From Dentipellis sp. KUC8613 (lineage: Eukaryota > Basidiomycota > Agaricomycetes > Russulales > Hericiaceae), in assembly GCA_002286715.1 (NCBI GenBank), contig NSJX01000059.1:89200-153199 (forward strand): 64,000 bases of DNA, read 5' to 3'. The notes below the pieces were generated by a model, which had not been told where the DNA came from, ran no database searches, and saw only the letters and a program-made list of their open reading frames with translations. The translations under genes and the position numbers were made by a program. Below are positions 45,267 to 57,115 of the stretch, one piece after another; the first letter of the stretch is position 1, and the number at the start of each line of letters is the position of its first letter.

Positions 45267-47043
45267 ATGCCAGTGTTCGCGTCCTTTGGCCCCATAGCAA
45301 ACACGTCAAACCACCAGTCAAACTGCCGCCCTCGACCAGCAGACGTGGGCAGTCGTGGCCACACGATAGATTGGGCCGCTTCGTGGCTATCGAGTCCCCC
45401 GAATCACCTTCACCTTCACCACCCAGTACCGGCACATCGACCCCATTCACCCTCGCCAGTTTCCCATCGTCGTTTCCCGTAGACATTGGTCCCTCGCGTT
45501 CTCTGTCTAGGCGCCATTCAGAAGAGTTTTCAACAGGTAGCGGATCAGGATGCAACTCCCCGACCACCTCACACCGCAGCCTGCCCGGTTCATACGGACC
45601 CACTTCGACATGTTTTATCCTGCCAGAGCTGCCGGCATATACATCAGTTGGAGTTCCACCACCGCCATCACTTCCGCCTCCGCCGCCGCCGAAGCCCACA
45701 CTAGCAACCAGCCCATACCCCAGCCTTGTACACAACCACCAGCCTCCTCTTCAAACATCGCCGTACAACAGCCAACTGTTATGACCCAGAGCGAGCACAT
45801 GACCCTGCTAGATAAGGGTTATCAAGGGCTTATCAGGGCTTACAAAGGACAGTTATTTTCGCTTATCTTATTGGTCTAGGCCCATGACATCACAAGTCTA
45901 GACCTATGACATCATACTTCTTGGGCTATTCATAGCATTCACTACTGTACACTATGATGGACACTGACGTGCACTGGTGTGCACTACTGTACACTATTTG
46001 CTTACTCATTGTACACTGTTGTGCACTGATGGATTACTCATCCAAGTACTATATTTAGTTTACTAGTATATAAGCAGGGCAGTAGGCTACAGTAGTCCTT
46101 ACGCTTAGTCTCCTAAGTTGTTGTCTACTTCTAAGTAGACCTACCCAACAACTCTCGAATCCTACTGCTTATCATGTGACCTTCATCCTCGTGTGTGTCT
46201 TCTCAGACAACCACTCTGTCCCAGGGTCGTTATCCCTGAGGGGTTGTTCGGGTAGAGGCCCAAGCCAAGCGGGCTTGGTTCCAACACCAACAATCCTACA
46301 GCCATCCTTATTCCAGATGAGCCATTCTATTTTCGAGGTGATCATGTTCGAAGGCGACAAGCCAGGTGAGAACGCAAAGGAGGTCATTCGCCGCTTCAAA
46401 CTACAGCGCTCCTTAGGCAATAATCACCAATCTCCGAATGCAGCATGGGTCTCGGACTTCGGGCTTCTTCTCGTCAGCAACTCAATCGCAGACATATGGT
46501 TTCAAGGTCTAGATTTGATCACCAAGTCAGACTGGGGTGTCTTCGAGAAGGCCTTTCTGGACAGATGGCCTGCGATCCCTCGCGCTACCAAATCAGCAGC
46601 AGAACTCCAAGAAGAAATGATCAACACCCGACTAATGACGGCAGAGCTGGGCACTATGGTGACGGAGGGTGGAAAGGAAGTATATTGCCATGTCAAATGG
46701 GCCTCCCAGATATGGGAGCTTGCGCGACAGGCCAAGATTGTGGACACGAACACCAACATTTGGCTCATCCGCAGAGAGTTGCCGGATGCGCTACAGGACC
46801 TGGTGGGAGAAGAACATAAGGACTGGCACGAGTTCTGCAAGGCAATAACTGAGGTCAAAGTGGACATGCTGTGTGACAAATTACGAACACAGAGGCGACA
46901 CGATGAAGCAATCACGAGTCTCTCGGCAGACCTGCAGAGACTCTCAATGCAGCTCACATGGCAACAGAACCAGACGCATGGTATTCCGGTCGTTCCGACC
47001 ACAACTTATCCCCCCCCCTTCTTTCAATCGCCAACAGGTTAGC
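45267..47043 (+). pseudogene. Retroelement gag region, interrupted by a solo LTR
   Basis: From 46317 a clear frame starts MSHSIFEVIMFEGDKPGENA and continues with WFQGLDLITKSDWGVFEKAF and LDRWP, then helices and a C-terminal QRLSMQLTWQQNQ; this is the pattern of fungal Ty3-type gag proteins. It stops at 47041-47043, before any CCHC zinc knuckle. Upstream, 45267-45776 has proline/serine-rich frames with at least one frame change (for example TSVGVPPPPSLPPPPPPKPT). The solo LTR at 45777-46286 splits the region. The element is inactive. It lies on the opposite strand from the RT/integrase half at 26-33 kb. Confidence 0.7.
45777..46286 (+). mobile_element. Solo LTR, family 2 (510 bp)
   Basis: Same ends as the LTR at 30518 (TGTTATGACC, ...TTCCAACA). 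CCAAC flanks both sides (45772-45776 and 46287-46291), a perfect 5-bp duplication. It has one fewer 22-bp internal repeat than the copy at 30518. It interrupts the gag region. Confidence 0.93.
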
Positions 47044-47052
47044 ACCTCACCA

Positions 47053-48212
47053 CATCTGAAAAAATTTAAATTTTTATAGCAAGGGTCCAATTATCTGGAC
47101 TATGGTAGCTATGGAATGAGATGGTCAACTATGGAGGGTTCCATAGCACTCATAGCAGCCATAGATACCCATGTTATTCCATAGATCCTATAGGTCCTGG
47201 TCAAGTGTTCATAGTATACATAGCAATATATATTTAACAGCCTATGCTATGGTGTCTATAAGAACAACATAGTCTGACAACATAAGGCGTGGAGAGGCGG
47301 CCGAGGGTGTGGAGAGGTGGCGGAGGGCATGCAGAGGCGGCGGACGGCGTGCAGAGGCGACGTGTGGCATGCGGAGGCGGTGGAGGGCACACGGAGGCAG
47401 CGGGGGGCGTGCAATGGAGGCGGACAGCACGCGGATGCGGCCGAGGGCGTGCAGAGGTGGTCGAGGGCGTTGAGGGTGCAGGGAAGGCGTGGAGAGGCGG
47501 CCGAGGGCGTGGAGAGGCGGCTGAGGACGTGGAGAGGCGCGAGGAGGGCGCGTGGAGAGGGCGGAGGGCGCGTGGGGGCGGCGGAGACGGCGGAGAGGGC
47601 GACGGAGAGCCCGTAGGGCACGTGGAGGCGGCGGACGCGGCATGGACAGCGCGGATGGGACAAGGACGGCGATGGGCGAACGAGGGCGGTGAGGGTGGTA
47701 GTGGGACGAGAGAGGGTGGCGGTGGGTGACTGTGGGCACGAGCAGGCCGCTGTGGGTGAGCGTGAACCGCGGCGGCGGGTGCTTGGGCGAGAGATGGCGG
47801 CGACGGGAAGCGCTGGGGCGCGAGAGGACAACGGATGGCGCATAGGGCACGAGGAGGGAGCGGAGAGGGCGTAGAGGTCGCGTCGAGGGCGCGTACAGCA
47901 CGTGCAGGCGGCGGAGAGGGCGGAGAGGGTACGTTGACGGCGCGGACGGCACATCGACAGCGTGTAGGGTGTGTCGGGGGCACGTAAGGCGCGAGGAGGG
48001 CGGACAGGGCGGTGGACGGCGCTGGGAGGGCGCGAACAGCCCAAGGAGGCCGCGTAGGGCGCAAGGAGGCCACGTCAAACGGCGCGTCAAGGGTGACGAG
48101 GACGTCGAGGGCGGCAGACGGCGCGGGGAGCGTCTCGAGGGCGGCGGACAGCGCAAGGAGGGCGGAGAGGGCACTGGGAGGGCGGAGATGGTGCGTACAG
48201 GGCAGAGGTGTC
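47053..48212 (+). mobile_element. W3: left end of a W-family element with G-rich body
   Basis: It starts CATCTGAAAAAATTTAAATT, matching the inverted right end of W1 for about 230 bp through the CTATGG-rich part (47053-47285), with modest divergence. A G-rich minisatellite (47288-48200) follows, dominated by GTGGAGAGGCGGCCGAGGGC-type units. It is then interrupted by 3.47-kb copy 2. Its right end is not identified. Reverse-strand ORFs up to 341 codons are low-complexity. Confidence 0.6.
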
Positions 48213-51200
48213 CCAGTAGACCCTTTACAATGTTGACTGGCTATTGCCATGTGCAGCATTGCAAAAGCCCCGGCAACTGTCGCGCGTCAGTTGCCGTAGC
48301 CTTTACAATGTGCACACGGCGGGGCACGTTGTAATGCCAGCGGGTACTCACATGACCACTTACAGGGCCGCAACATACAGAATAAAATAAAACATACAGC
48401 GGGACCCACTGGGACAGCCGCAGCCGCAGCCCGCTTACCCGCCCACCGCCGCTCGCTTACCCGCCCGCCGCCACTCGCTTACCCGCCCGCCGCTTGTCTG
48501 CCCGCCCGCTGCTTGTCTGCCCGCCCCCCGCCGCTCGTCTACCTGCCCGCTGCCGCTCGCTTACGCGCCCGCCACCGCTTGTCTACCCGCCCCCCGCTGC
48601 TCGCTTACCACCCGCCTGCTGCTCACCTCTGCACCACCGCCCATCCCGCCAGCCGCCCGCACATGCATACCCTGTCACCGGGCGCCACGTGTGAGCTTGC
48701 ACCCGTCCTCGGCCCCCGCTGCCTCCTGCGCCGCCACCTGCATGCGGGGCCGCCATTCATCCTGCCACCTGCTGTCGCCACTGTGCGCACAGTCACACTT
48801 GTTGACGGCACCGCTATCGCTCCATTCTGCGGCCGCCGTCTGCAAACAGCACTGCCGCTCCTCCGTAGACGGGAGGATGAGCATGATCCTGCCGCGCCCA
48901 CGGCCAGACGAGCACGCGTGGCCATGGATGGCACACGCCGCGCACATCATCACTGCACGCACATTCCCACGTGCCGCTGCCAGCCACAACTCTGCTTCCG
49001 CTAGCACGCGGAACCGGTGCTCGTCTATCCGCCCACACATGTCGTCATGACGACATACAGAACCTACGCGCAGCTGTAGGTGCTCGCGCAAGACATCCGT
49101 ACCACGGCCGAACTTGAGCAACCCTGATGTTGCTTGCGTGGTCCACTCCTACACATACGCACGCTCCAGCGGGCAAACTGCCGCGAGCTGCCCCCAACGT
49201 CTGGTGACGCGCCCTATTGACGCCCCGCTGGATGCCAGTGCACGCGCACCACAGCGCTCAGAAGCGGCAGCAGCAGCAGCGCCGATGCCTCCACGCGTGC
49301 GGACCCTCATACGCAGCGGCCCCGGACATCCATCATGTTGAATCCACTCAGCTCATGCCCAAGCCTCCTCTCGAGCTTGCGCGCGTGACTTCTATCTTCC
49401 TTGAGCAGCGTTCATGCACGCCTACTCGTGAGCTCGTTCCGCATGCGTGTAGATGGGGAGATGGACGCGGAGGGGAGGAGTCGGAGCGCGCGGAGGTGAT
49501 GGGGGATGGGAGCGTGCAGAATCGGGGCGTGTGAAGGGAGGGGACATGTGTGCAAGAAAGCCAGCAGGCGCGATGCCACGTCATGCGCGAGGGCAGGCTA
49601 ACAGAGAACGAGAAGCAGTCAGTATTTGTAGTAAAGCAAAGGTATCGATAAGAAATACATACGGCAATAGATTTCCTGGACCGCAGAGCCCAAGAATGGC
49701 GTGGGGCATTGTATGATACATAGAGAGATGATAGAGAGAGCGAGACGAAGCTCGGCTCATGTTGAAATCCAGCACGTGATGGTTCGGCATTCCCCGAAGC
49801 TCTGCGCGGCTGCTACTTCCTCAGACGATTGAACAGACAATAAATTAGATTAAATAGTGAAAATATAAAAGTGAGATACTGCTGTAGAAATCTATGGTTG
49901 TACGAAGTTTGAAGTCCTGAGAGTACGCTGCGCATTCGCAATCACGGAAACGATGCGCAATAAGTGGCAGAATGTGGACACGCCGTCCTGACACGGCACC
50001 CAAATTCTGCGCGGTATTGCCAGTATTTTGGGCTCGTTTCGACGCGCATCCCTAAATCTCTTCTGCAAGAGACCTTCATTAGGTATATAATGTATTATTA
50101 CATACGGTACTGCATTATCACAATTTTATGCTTCCCAGAGAACATGTTACATTCAAGATACTAAAACCACCATATTTTTTGGCTGGGAGATCTCGACATT
50201 CAATGATTGTGGGCTTAAATCTCGTCTATTAAATCCAGATAAATTCTCATACACTCTCAAGCATTATATAATTGTGTCTTTTCAATTGAGGCGCGAATGA
50301 ATCCTTCAGGAGCGCTGCAATACGCCCTTGTTGACGAGGACAGCTCAGGAGGCACAGCCACCGTGCTTTCGTTCCGAAGCACGTGGCGCTCTTGCGCCGA
50401 GACCGAGTCGAGAATCCACGGGTCTCGAGCGTTCAGTGTTCAGCCACTATGGCACGGCCAATGCCGATGCACGTGCAAGGCTGTGCCTTGCCAGCACATC
50501 TGTTGTCTGCATGCTCTTTCTTCTTCCGCCCATCCTCCTATCCCTCATCCCGCGTCCCCCTCGCCACTACTACCCCCCTTGCTCTCATCTTTCGGCCTCG
50601 TATTCGACCTCCCCCTCCCCCTCCCCATTGTCACGCGCCGCATCAATGTCAATACCGCGTCAAGACCATCACTGAGCGAGAACGGCCAGGAACGCAAGTC
50701 CCCATCCCTCGGTTTCGACGCCCACGCAGAGCGTTCGTCCGGCGATCCGGACAGATGCAACGTGGGCGTCCACAGCCATGGTGCAAGTGTTGCCATGGCG
50801 ATGTCGCAATGCGCTGGCGTGCAATGCAGGAAAGGTGCGTACATGGATAGTTGTTGGCGCACGTCGGTGTGCGAGCATGTCCACTGCGGCTGCTTGCTGG
50901 ATGCCATCGGGGACGCAGGCACAGGTCGCGACAGAGGGTGCCCGTGTGCGGGCGGGCATGAATGCATGGCATCTGCGGATTGCCCGTGTGCATGCTTGCG
51001 CCTGTGCGGGCACACCGGCACTGTTTGACCGGTGCGCTGGTGTGGGCATGGGTGGCATGTGGTTGACAATGTGTGAATGCGGGTGGGCAGCTGTGTGCGC
51101 TGTCTCGATCAGTCGCGAGCGGTCGTACTGCGAGGGCAGTACATGGCACCGTGCGGTGGTAGTGTTCGCAGGCGGTAGGCATGGTTGGGCGTGGTGTGGG

Positions 51201-51704
51201 TGGCAGCTGCGTGAGCGTGCGGTAACGGTGCGTGCAGCCGAGGAGCGAGTAACGGCCCCGTGTGCTGTGCATGGACGGGGACGCTAAGCAAGTGGGAGGG
51301 TGGGTAGTGCCACCTGGCATTGTGTGCCGCGGAGGGGGCGGGGGTGGCGGCAGGCGGGGTGCTGAACCGAGCGGCGGCGGCAGCGGCAACTGCGGGTGTA
51401 GGCAGTGCCAGGCAGCGTAAGCGAGCGGTGGCAGCGGCAGCGGCGGGCAGCGTAGGCGAGCGGCGGCGGCAGGGGGCGGACAGTGTAAGCGAGCGGTGGC
51501 GGCAGAGGTGGCTGCTGCCATATGTTTATTTTATTTTGTATGTTTTGACCCCGCAAAAGGTCATGTGAGCTCCCGTGTGCCATTACAATTTGCCCTGCCA
51601 TGTGCACATTGTAAAGGCTACGGCAACTGACGCGCGACAGTTGCCGGGGCTTTTGCAATGCTGCACATGGCAACAGCCAGTAGACATTATAAAGGGTCTA
51701 CTGG
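48213..51704 (-). mobile_element. 3.47-kb TIR element, copy 2 (3492 bp)
   Basis: An inverted copy of 33156-36625. GTC flanks both ends (48210-48212 and 51705-51707), the complement of GAC at copy 1. It is 22 bp longer because of one extra unit in the GCTTACCCGCCCGCCG-type array near 48450-48490. Other differences are rare and mostly C/T transitions, so the copies are recent or kept alike by conversion. The interior is as in copy 1; no transposase. Confidence 0.87.
50297..50518 (+). pseudogene. Possible captured SWIM zinc-finger gene fragment, copy 2
   Basis: Identical in the CTCKAVPCQH region to the copy at 34342-34563; the few differences lie further downstream. See that entry for the reasoning and the doubts. 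Confidence 0.3.
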
Positions 51705-53020
51705 GTCTGGTGCCGTCTTTGCCACATACGCGCCATCCTGGCCACGTACACCCCATACGCACCGCCCTCGACCTGTCTGTGCCGTCCTCGCACGCCACCC
51801 GCCGCATCCGCACACCGCCCGCCACCTCCGCACGCCCTCAGCGCCCTCCGTGCGCTGTCGATGCCATGTGCGCGCCGCGCGCTGCCTCTGCACATCCTCC
51901 ACCGCCTCCTCACGCCCTCCGCTGCGTCCGGACGCCCTCCACGCCATCCACGCCATGTGTGCACGGCCCACCGCCTCCGCACGCTGCTGCACGCCGCCTC
52001 TGCACGCCCCAGTGCCCTCCATGTGCTGTCGACGCCATGTGTGTGCTGCCTGCCGCCTCCGCACGTCATCCACTGCCTCCTCCCACTCTCCGCGCCATTC
52101 GCCGCCTCCGCATGCCACCTGCCACCTCTGCACGCCGCCCGCCACCTCCGCACGCCCTCAGCGCCCTCTGCACGCGATCAACGTCCTCTGCACGCCGCAC
52201 GCCGCCTCCGCATGCTCCATGCCGCCCTCGCGCGTCCTCTCGCACCCCAACACCGCCCCAACACCGCCCTCGCGCCCCTCAACGCCGCCCTCACGCACCC
52301 CAGCGCTGCCCCAGTGCCGCCCTCACATGCCGAACCATTGCCCTCACGCGCCGTTGCACTCACCGCTGCCCTCACACGCCCTACTGCTGCCTTCATGCCC
52401 ACCTTCACGCACCCCGGGCCGCTCTCGTTTGCGCCCTCCAACCCCACACCCTCCCTGCCACCCTCACAACCCCCACAGCTGCCCTCGAGCCCCGCACGCG
52501 TGCTCTCGCACCCCACACCCTCCTTCTTCGTCCTCTCTGCCCTCACACAGCCTACCGCCGCCTTCATGCACCCCGGGACACCCTCACCCACGCTCTCGAG
52601 CCCTGCGCGCTGTCTCTCGTGCCCCACAGCTGCCCTCGCGCCCCCGCATGACCTCTGCTGCACTCTGCAGCAGCTGTCTCCACCTTCTCCCACCACAGCT
52701 GCCCTCGCCCGCCTCACAGCCGCCCTCACTCGCGCACTCGCACCCACCTCCATCCTCGCACTCCCACCGCCGTTTTCGTGCGCCCCACCGCCGCCCTCGC
52801 TAGTCCACTGCCGCCCTCGCGAGCCCCCAGCCGCCGTCAGATGCTCCCGCACACTCACCGCCGCCCTCTCGCGCCCCAACGCCGCCCTCTTGCGCCTGGC
52901 TGCCCTTCTCGCGTGCCCTCTTGTGCTGTCTCGCGCCCCTCGTGCACGCCCCTTTGCGCTGTTGTTTCCCCCCTCGCGCCGTCGCCGCGCCACCCTCACG
53001 CCGTCACCGTGCCACCCTCA
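51705..53020. repeat. C-rich minisatellite block
   Basis: About 1.3 kb of CCGCCTCCGCACGCCCTC-type units, opposite in strand bias to 47288-48200 on the other side of the 3.47-kb element. All three frames stay open for 350-390 codons on the plus strand, a composition effect. No gene. Confidence 0.75.
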
Positions 53021-53320
53021 CTAGTGAGGAGTGGGCCGGCAAGCGGCAGGTCCTGATTCATCCAAGAATTTCAATATACTATCCTCTTGAGCTCTTACAC
53101 AGTTCATATATCCATTGGACAGATGTATTTTTGGCCATTCTTACTGAGCATGATTTTCTGATAGGACTTGCACTGAAGGTTCATTTAGTTCAACTTATTT
53201 CAATCCATTCAAGTGATATACCTTATACCAACTTCAGATTGAGAGAAAACTATTTCTTGAGACACATAGCATAACATGACATGTATATACTATACTACAT
53301 ACAGGGCACACAGTACAGAT

Positions 53321-54240
53321 TGTCGCGGAGACTAACTCGACGCGACTAGAATCAAGCTGAAAGAGGAAAACCTCGACAAGGCGCAGAGCGACGACTAAGG
53401 TCAACTACTGCAGAGCANNNNNNNNNNNNNNNNNNNNNNNNNNNNNNNNNNNNNNNNNNNNNNNNNNNNNNNNNNNNNNNNNNNNNNNNNNNNNNNNNNN
53501 NNNNNNNNNNNNNNNNNNNNNNNNNNNNNNNNNNNNNNNNNNNNNNNNNNNNNNNNNNNNNNNNNNNNNNNNNNNNNNNNNNNNNNNNNNNNNNNNNNNN
53601 NNNNNNNNNNNNNNNNNNNNNNNNNNNNNNNNNNNNNNNNNNNNNNNNNNNNNNNNNNNNNNNNNNNNNNNNNNNNNNNNNNNNNNNNNNNNNNNNNNNN
53701 NNNNNNNNNNNNNNNNNNNNNNNNNNNNNNNNNNNNNNNNNNNNNNNNNNNNNNNNNNNNNNNNNNNNNNNNNNNNNNNNNNNNNNNNNNNNNNNNNNNN
53801 NNNNNNNNNNNNNNNNNNNNNNNNNNNNNNNNNNNNNNNNNNNNNNNNNNNNNNNNNNNNNNNNNNNNNNNNNNNNNNNNNNNNNNNNNNNNNNNNNNNN
53901 NNNNNNNNNNNNNNNNNNNNNNNNNNNNNNNNNNNNNNNNNNNNNNNNNNNNNNNNNNNNNNNNNNNNNNNNNNNNNNNNNNNNNNNNNNNNNNNNNNNN
54001 NNNNNNNNNNNNNNNNNNNNNNNNNNNNNNNNNNNNNNNNNNNNNNNNNNNNNNNNNNNNNNNNNNNNNNNNNNNNNNNNNNNNNNNNNNNNNNNNNNNN
54101 NNNNNNNNNNNNNNNNNNNNNNNNNNNNNNNNNNNNNNNNNNNNNNNNNNNNNNNNNNNNNNNNNNNNNNNNCTTAGAGTCTAACAGGAAAATCAAAGAA
54201 AATAGCGAAAAATAAATACTCCTCCTTTACGTCCGTGACA
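53321..54240 (-). mobile_element. LTR, family 1, with sequencing gap
   Basis: The inverted relative of 7853-8394: it starts TGTCGCGGAGACTAACTCGA and ends GTCCGTGACA. CAGAT flanks both sides (53316-53320 and 54241-54245), a perfect 5-bp duplication. Only 97 and 68 bp of the LTR are sequenced; the rest is N. A solo LTR would need about 377 bp in the gap, less than the 755 N given, so extra sequence may hide there or the gap size is nominal. Confidence 0.85.
53418..54172. other. Assembly gap (755 N)
   Basis: An unbroken run of N inside the family-1 LTR. Collapse of repeated LTR sequence during assembly is the likely cause. Confidence 0.99.
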
Positions 54241-54469
54241 CAGATATAAGTTTGTAAAAGTACAGCTTGATATAATGAGATACTAGTCAAACAAATTCAC
54301 CAATGAGAGAGGAGAAAACAGTAGTCAGGGACCAAAAGATATAACATTCAGTCTATAGGTTGACAAATATCCAAGTGAACTCACAATATGAATGTAGAAA
54401 GAGAACATCCACTGGGTGCAAGCAAGGTTGGGTGCACAAGACCATGGGCACGCATGTGGCAAGGATGAC

Positions 54470-56740
54470 GGACCACGGAACAACAGCGCGAAGGTGGCAC
54501 GACGAGTGATGGCGGCGCAATGACGACGTGTGGTGAGTGACGACAATGTGATGAGACGTGGCGGCCGCACGAGGGCGCGAGGATGCCAGGGTGTATGACG
54601 ACAGCGCGACGTGTGGTGGCGACATGAGGGCGCGGCGGCGTGCGAGGAGGTGCGACAGCGGCACGACGGGTTTGAGAGGGTAGCGCGAAGGGGCGCACAA
54701 TGATGGCGTAAGGGCGTGTGCTGGCGGCGCTGAGGCGTGAGGCGGCGTCGGTAGGGCGTGAGGCGGAATCTCAGGGGCGCAAGGCAGCGTTGGTGAGGTG
54801 CGGGGCGGCGAAGAGGGATAGTGTCCGGTGTCGCTGTGGCACGAGACGGCGCCGCTAAGGCGTGAGGTGGCGTCGGCGGGGCGCAAGGCGGCGTTGGCGG
54901 GGCGCGAGGCGGCGTTGGCGGGGCGCAAGGCGGCATCGGAATGGCAGGGGGCGGCTTCACAGGAGCACAAGGTGGTGTTGCTGGGGCAAAAGGGAGCATT
55001 GCTGAGACACGGGGGGTGTCGCTAGGGCACGGGGGGTCATCAACGGGGCACCAGAGGGCATGGCTAGGGCATGGGGGGGCATTGCGAGGGCGCTAGACGG
55101 GGTGTTGTCGGGAGAGGGCGGGCGACGACAGTACGCGAGGACGCGTGACAGTGGTGCATGACGGCGTGTGACGGTGTTATGCAGCGAAGGGGGTGCGACG
55201 GCATGACGGCGCATGACGGAAGCACGCAATGGCGCATGGCGGCGTCGCAAAGGGGGGCGTGAGGGGGGGGCAGGGTGGGCTGTGGGGCCATGTGCGCATC
55301 GTGTGCCATTGCTAAGGCGGGTAGGGCACAGCGACAGTGCATGGGGCAGTTGTGGGCCGGCACGACGGTGTTCAAACTGCACAGAGGGCGTATGGTGTGC
55401 ATTGTCTGCCGTTGCTAGGGCACGCAGGGCGCAGCGATGGTGCAGAGGGGCGTTACGGGGGGCAGGATAAGGCGGTGCAGTTGCGGGTGCGGGGCGGTGC
55501 AGTTGCGGGTGGGGGCGGCATGGGCACGGCAGCATGAAAGGGCGGCGTACAAGCACAAAAAGGCATTGCACGGGCATGTAGTGCACGTTGCTAAAGTGGG
55601 AAGGGCGCAGTGACGGCGCATTGGGCGATTACGGGGCAGTGATGCGCCTGCTGCGTCATTGCTGGGGCGCGCAGGGCGGCGTGAGGGTGAGTTGGGCAGC
55701 GTGAGGGAGGGAGCGTTGTCACGAAGGCGAACGACGGTGATGAGGGGGGTTGCGACGGCCGTTGTGAAGGCGCGCAACAGCGTCGCGAAGGGGGTGTGAG
55801 GGCGGCACAGGGTGGGCAGCGGCAGCGTGAGGGCAGCGGCGCGAGGCCCGGGGTGTCGTCGCAAAGGCGCATGACGGCGGCGTGTGACAGCGTCGCAAAG
55901 ACAAATGACGGCGGCGGAGGGCATTGAGACGGCGGCGGAGGGTGCCAGGGAGCATCGAGATGGCGGCGGCGGGGGGCGAGCGGCGTCCATACGTCGGCGG
56001 GGGGCGGCGGCGAGCGGCAGGGGGCGGCGGGGGGCATCCAGACTGCAGTGAAGGGCGTCGACACAGCGGCAGGGGGCGTTGAGAGGGCGGCGGAGGGCGC
56101 AGGAGACGGCAGAGGGCGCAGGGGGTGCAGGGGGTGAAACAGCGGCGGGGGCGAAGCACGCATGGGTGGGAAACAGTGATGCACGTGTGTGGCGCGGCTG
56201 CGGAGGGGTGGCGTACGGGTGCACGAGGGCGGCGGGGGGCACAAGAGAGGGTGCAGCGGGCACGCGGGGCCATGATGCAGCCACACCCGGGCGTGGTGCG
56301 GCTGCGGAGGGGCAGCGTGCGGGTGGCGGCGGAGGGGCAGCGTGGGGGTGGCGGCGGTGCGCGAGGGAGGTGGGATACGAGAGGGGGCGTGGCAGGCGCA
56401 CGGGGGTGTGAGATGGCAACGGGGGGCATGGCACGGATGCGGAGGGGCAGCGTGCGGATGCGCGAGGGCGGCAGCGGCGCACGAGGGCAGTGAGGGTGCG
56501 AGAGGAGGCGTGGCGCGCACGCACGGGCGTGAGACGGTGATGGAGGGGTGTGGTGCGGCTGCAGAAGGACACGGGACGGCATCGCAGGAGCACGAGGCAT
56601 TGTTGCTGGGGCGCGGGGCAGCGTCGTTGGGGCACGGAGCGGCGCCGTTGGGGCAGGGGACAGCATTGTGCGGTCACGGCCTCGAAATCACGCTGCTGGG
56701 GCGTGCAACAGCCCCGTGGGCGTGCATGATGGTGATGTGT
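54470..56740. repeat. G-rich minisatellite body of Z2
   Basis: About 2.3 kb of GGCGTCGGCGGGGCGC- and GAGGGCGGC-type repeats, G-biased on the plus strand. Minus-strand ORFs up to 453 codons are low-complexity A/P/R/S. From 56750 to 57060 the sequence is less repetitive (it encodes TTQVTTGDKASETRGRELSE and similar), but I recognise nothing in it. Confidence 0.75.
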
Positions 56741-57115
56741 CAAGACTGGCCTAGAACCGATGAAACAACCACCCAAGTCACCACCGGTGACAAGGCGAGC
56801 GAGACGAGAGGTAGAGAATTGAGCGAGAGTGCCGGCGATGTGCAGAGCGCAGTGCAGCTGGTATTCCAGGTACAGTACGATACAGACGAGATTGACAGTC
56901 TAAGGAACTATGGACGAGAGCGCGAGGGTATATACACTGTACGGGAGACACCGGGGGAAATCAGGTTATCGTAGATAATCAGTAGCGGGACGGAGGGGCT
57001 TCGGGGAGTGGTACAACGAGGTCTAGGGACTTGGGGAAACATGTGATAAATAGTAACAGATCAGATCAGATAAAGGGAAGAGAGACCAACGACTTCCGAG
57101 ACGATGTGCAACCGC

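Noticed and set aside
51658..53024. Three plus-strand ORFs of 358-387 codons
   Set aside because: The same composition effect in a C-rich block. Three frames open at once cannot all be genes, and none has a recognisable protein.
55415..56776. 453-codon ORF on the minus strand and overlapping ORFs of 309-315 codons
   Set aside because: All frames stay open because the DNA is GC-rich satellite. The products are runs of A, P, R, S and H with no domain, and overlapping frames are equally long.
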